From Methanocalculus taiwanensis (GTDB taxonomy: Archaea; Halobacteriota; Methanomicrobia; Methanomicrobiales; Methanocorpusculaceae), in contig NZ_VOTZ01000004.1 in assembly GCF_024372745.1 (NCBI RefSeq), positions 1-64,000 on the forward strand: a stretch of 64,000 nt of DNA. The letters are read 5' to 3'. The position numbers were made by a program, and so were the translations under genes. Below, one piece after another: positions 61,479 to 64,000 of the stretch. A model generated the notes under the pieces. It was given only the letters and a program-made list of their open reading frames with translations. It was not told the origin of the DNA and made no database searches. The stretch's first letter is position 1. The number at the start of each line of letters is the position of its first letter.

Positions 61479-62614
61479 AGGATTCATTCAGGCGTATTCT
61501 GCTCTTTTTTGGCATTATATTAATAGGATTGATACTCATCTTCATCGATCTGCCAATCCTCTATCTTATTCTGGTTGTATTCCTCTTTGGGGTAATACTC
61601 CTCTTCATTACAGGATCACTCTCCCTGAAAAATCTAAGAAGAGAAAAAGAGGATACGATAAAAGAAGAAAAACCAGCAGGACCTACATTTGGCGAGAGGT
61701 TTGCAGAAAAAGCACCCACCTTTTATAATCTCTACAAGAAGCTCACCGGTGGAAGCCGAAAGCCAAAAGAGAAGAAAGAGAAAACAAAGAAGGAGAAAGG
61801 ATCTGGGCTTTTCAGCAGGAAGGAGAAAGGATCCGGGCTTTTCAGCAGGAAGGAGAAGGAGCCTGCACAAACCGCCCCACCAGCCATTGCCGCCCCCGCC
61901 CCCGAAGCACCTGACGACGAGCTCGATGAAGAAGATCTCTTCGGCGACATCAACCTGGATGAACTGGATGATGAGGGGCTTGATGATTTTGGAGGAGACG
62001 AAGTAGTCCTCGATATGGGGCAGGATGATGCAGGCTACATGGCAGATGATGTCGCATCGATACTTGCCCAGGCAGGAGATCTGGATGACGATCTGGTGGA
62101 GGAGGGATTTGATCAGCCGCTGGACACTCCATTGGACGATTCATTTGATGGCTCTTTTGATCAGGAGATTCTCACAGGCAGTGATGATCTCGATTCAATC
62201 GATCTTGATGAGATTGAAATGGATGAGGAACCGGAACTTCCGGATGACCTGGTGGATCTGGATGAGATGCCCGATCCATTCGCAGATATTCCTGTTGAGG
62301 AAGAAAAGAGCCGGGATAAAAAGAAAAAGGATGACTTCGGGTTTGGCGCAGGTGCTGAGGCCATCAGTTCGAATGTCGGATTCCTTGACGCAAAAGAGAC
62401 AGAGAAGAAGAGTTCCTTCTTCTCCAAATCCAGCGGTGGAACGGGCTCAGAGGGCGATCTTCTCAGTGAGCTGAAGAGCAGCGCAAAAAATGTCAGAAAA
62501 AAACAGGATTTAAGCCTTGTCCGTGATTTAAAGGATGCCGAGGTTTCACCGGAAGAACTGGAAGAAGAGCTATCAAATCTCCTGACCATCCTTGGAGGGA
62601 AAAAAGATGAATAA
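61475..62614 (+). CDS. Membrane-anchored acidic protein between motor and chemotaxis genes, unrecognised
   Basis: 379 residues. Two N-terminal helices (ILLFFGIILIGLILIFIDLP and ILYLILVVFLFGVILLFITG) are followed by a basic stretch with a duplicated KEKGSGLFSR unit. A ~170-residue very acidic, low-complexity region comes next (DDELDEEDLFGDINLDELDD and similar). A short conserved-looking C-terminus ends the protein (DLSLVRDLKDAEVSPEELEEELSNLL). The start overlaps the arlJ stop by 4 bp, so it is translated with the motor. No known family is recognised. Its position suggests a link between the motor platform and CheF/CheY, which is inference. Confidence 0.8.
   Translation: MKDSFRRILLFFGIILIGLILIFIDLPILYLILVVFLFGVILLFITGSLSLKNLRREKEDTIKEEKPAGPTFGERFAEKAPTFYNLYKKLTGGSRKPKEKKEKTKKEKGSGLFSRKEKGSGLFSRKEKEPAQTAPPAIAAPAPEAPDDELDEEDLFGDINLDELDDEGLDDFGGDEVVLDMGQDDAGYMADDVASILAQAGDLDDDLVEEGFDQPLDTPLDDSFDGSFDQEILTGSDDLDSIDLDEIEMDEEPELPDDLVDLDEMPDPFADIPVEEEKSRDKKKKDDFGFGAGAEAISSNVGFLDAKETEKKSSFFSKSSGGTGSEGDLLSELKSSAKNVRKKQDLSLVRDLKDAEVSPEELEEELSNLLTILGGKKDE
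61790..61849 (+). repeat. 30-bp direct repeat in the acidic protein gene
   Basis: Two adjacent copies (61790-61819, 61820-61849) differing at one base (T/C near position 14 of the unit), with the first 8 bp of a third copy after them. Encodes KEKGSGLFSR twice. Confidence 0.9.
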
Positions 62615-62658
62615 TTATCATCCAGCCAGAGAGATGTATAGAGGAAGGGTGATAGTCG

Positions 62659-63465
62659 ATGGTTAGCGCACCAGTAAAAATCCAGCATAATGATGAATGG
62701 ATCAATCTGAAGATTCAAATAGATGATGAAAAAATTGCCATTCCATCACCGGTTAATGCAACGATTCCGCTCAGGCATATACTCGATCTGGAGGAGAAGA
62801 AGAAGAATACTCTGACTATTGTCAAAAAAGACGGGAAAACCATCGATCTCGTCTCTGTTGACAAGGTGCTTTTTGTACTGAAGCATAAGATACTGATGAA
62901 ATGCAGCGGATATCGGCTGATGGTTCAGTTTATTTCCCCTGCAATACGCGGGGGAGTACTTGTAACAAACGCTACCTGGGAGAAAGGTGCAATCATCGTC
63001 CTCAAAACAGGCATCTGGTGCATTACCCAGAACAAACAGATCTGCATTCCTATCTCTGATGTAACAGGTATTGAGATGACAAAGAGAGAGGTAAACGATA
63101 AGCCGACCGATGTTGTCAAGATCGATCACCTTGAGCACCACGATGTCGTCTCCAGTTTCATCCTCACCCAGGTCTCAACGCTTGAGATACTCCATAATTT
63201 CCTCCAGGAAGCAACAGCGGGCATAAAGATGGAGGGAACCGAACTTGGACCAATGGATCAGCAGATCGCCATGCTCGTGTATTCTGGCATGGACTCCTCG
63301 TCAATCCAGAATATGCTCCAGATACAATTTAAAGAGATTGATCGCGTCTATGAGAAGTTAATCAACCTTAATATGGCTGAAGTCAAAGAGATCAGAAGAG
63401 AGGTTCAGCTCACTGCAAAAGGTGTCCGGTATATCACCGATGCAACAAAAGCTGGTGTGAATTGA
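62659..63465 (+). CDS. cheF: CheF, archaeal chemotaxis adaptor
   Basis: 268 residues. The N-terminal part (VSAPVKIQHNDEWINLKIQ, DGKTIDLVSVDKVLFVLK, GGVLVTNATWEKGAIIV) is the CheF/DUF439 beta-rich domain. The C-terminus (QIAMLVYSGMDSSSIQNML, VREI-like helices ending in QLTAKGVRYI) is a winged helix-like unit. CheF joins phosphorylated CheY to the ArlC/D/E ring so that rotation can be switched. The ATG follows the acidic protein gene by 44 bp. Confidence 0.88.
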   Translation: MVSAPVKIQHNDEWINLKIQIDDEKIAIPSPVNATIPLRHILDLEEKKKNTLTIVKKDGKTIDLVSVDKVLFVLKHKILMKCSGYRLMVQFISPAIRGGVLVTNATWEKGAIIVLKTGIWCITQNKQICIPISDVTGIEMTKREVNDKPTDVVKIDHLEHHDVVSSFILTQVSTLEILHNFLQEATAGIKMEGTELGPMDQQIAMLVYSGMDSSSIQNMLQIQFKEIDRVYEKLINLNMAEVKEIRREVQLTAKGVRYITDATKAGVN

Positions 63466-63489
63466 TCTGTAGAAATAGTAATCTACAGA
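63466..63489 (+). promoter_or_regulatory. Perfect 8-bp inverted repeat between cheF and cheY
   Basis: TCTGTAGA (63466-63473) and TCTACAGA (63482-63489) with an 8-nt AT-rich loop, starting directly at the cheF stop. It precedes a TATA-like CTAAATATC (63498-63506). It may be a transcript-end hairpin or an operator of the cheY promoter. Confidence 0.55.
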
Positions 63490-63536
63490 ACAAAACTCTA
63501 AATATCGTCCCACACACATATCTGGATGGATGCTGA

Positions 63537-63899
63537 ATGGGTAGAATATTGATTGTTGATGATACATTGTTTATGAGAACTCTTCTCAAAAACATTCTTT
63601 TCTCTGGTGGCCATGAGATCGTTGGCGAGGCAGGAGACGGGACAGAGGCTGTTGAAAAATACCAGGCACTGAAACCCGATCTGGTCACAATGGACGTTGT
63701 GATGCCAAAGATGAATGGAATCGAGGCACTGAAGGAGATTAAAAAGATGGATCCCGGTGCAAAAGTCGTCATGTGTACGGCTGTCGGCCAGGAACAGATG
63801 GTGAAGCTCGCCATAAAAAGTGGTGCACGCGGATATGTGGTGAAACCTTTCCAGGCCCCAAAAGTGCTTGATGAAGTGAAGAACGTCCTGGCATCATAG
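63537..63899 (+). CDS. cheY: Chemotaxis response regulator CheY
   Basis: 120 residues, one receiver domain. Acid pocket in LIVDDT (residues 8-9), phospho-acceptor D53 in DLVTMDVVMPK, switch threonine in VMCTAV (~80) and K103 in YVVKPFQAPK. It carries the phosphate from CheA to CheF and the archaellum ring. It lies just after cheF and 3 bp before cheB. Confidence 0.95.
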   Translation: MGRILIVDDTLFMRTLLKNILFSGGHEIVGEAGDGTEAVEKYQALKPDLVTMDVVMPKMNGIEALKEIKKMDPGAKVVMCTAVGQEQMVKLAIKSGARGYVVKPFQAPKVLDEVKNVLAS

Positions 63900-63902
63900 A
63901 CT

Positions 63903-64000
63903 ATGATCACGGTTCTCATTATAGATGACTCCGTCTTCATGCGGACGATTCTGAAGGATATCATCGGCCGTGATCCTGAAATAGAGATTCTTGGAACAGC
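63903..64000 (+). CDS. cheB: Chemotaxis methylesterase CheB, N-terminal receiver start only
   Basis: The 32 residues visible (MITVLIIDDSVFMRTILKD, then RDPEIEILGTA) open a receiver domain in the CheB style, with DDSxFMR rather than the CheY form. The methylesterase domain lies beyond the window end. The assignment as CheB, not a second CheY, rests on this start and on the usual cheY-cheB order. Confidence 0.75.
   Translation, partial: MITVLIIDDSVFMRTILKDIIGRDPEIEILGT

Overview
The window reads as a chromosomal segment of a euryarchaeal methanogen, most likely of the order Methanomicrobiales; the genus is not assigned. Supporting markers are Mmp10 (arginine methylation of methyl-coenzyme M reductase), geranylgeranylglyceryl phosphate synthase for archaeal ether lipids, archaeal ThrRS and family B DNA polymerase, GatCAB-dependent amidation, an archaellum operon of arlB-arlD-arlG-arlF-arlH-arlI-arlJ type followed by cheF-cheY-cheB, and promoters with TATA boxes about 27 nt ahead of start codons, several of them apparently leaderless. 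No tRNA or rRNA gene and no CRISPR array was seen.

Layout. 1-1.3 kb: the cut-off end of an IS1634-type transposase next to a remnant of a flavodiiron protein gene. 1.4-6.1 kb: a DHPS-like methanogen protein, a small zinc-ribbon membrane protein, two tandem PPK2 kinases and a voltage-gated type K+ channel. 6.2-12.4 kb: one 2085-codon TPR gene with a visible internal 1293-bp duplication. 12.7-18.3 kb: a DUF4013 membrane protein, an aminotransferase, a divergent MFS transporter/methyltransferase pair whose start codons lie inside each other's TATA boxes, and a solute-binding/Cache fusion lipoprotein. 18.3-32.7 kb: a long, tightly packed minus-strand block (asparagine synthetase-like, gatC, gatA, gatB, topA, GGGP synthase, trmJ-like, dcd; then thrS, DUF362 ferredoxin, mmp10, RNase III-like, PP2C). 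32.7-35.6 kb: a small regulatory island with three 15-bp palindromes, a DUF2178/XRE pair and a MacB-like ABC exporter.

35.7-53.8 kb: housekeeping and repair genes, namely purB, an EmrB-type MFS transporter, an XPD/DinG helicase overlapping an O6-alkylguanine transferase gene, mobA, pyrK-pyrD, malate dehydrogenase overlapping polB, a small-multidrug-export-type membrane protein, a divergent AdoMet decarboxylase-fold protein, an M1 aminopeptidase and an archaeal alanine dehydrogenase. A GC-rich stretch of about 220 bp (51.61-51.83 kb) between the last two can be folded by eye into at least seven helices and looks like an undescribed structured RNA.

54.0-64.0 kb: the motility locus. Two archaellins, ArlD, ArlG, ArlF and the motor proteins ArlH/I/J are followed by an unrecognised membrane-anchored acidic protein, then CheF, CheY and the start of CheB, so motor and switch-control genes are contiguous. 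The archaellin promoter carries a perfect palindrome containing TACATA directly ahead of its TATA box, matching what I recall as the recognition hexamer of the methanococcal archaellum activator EarA.
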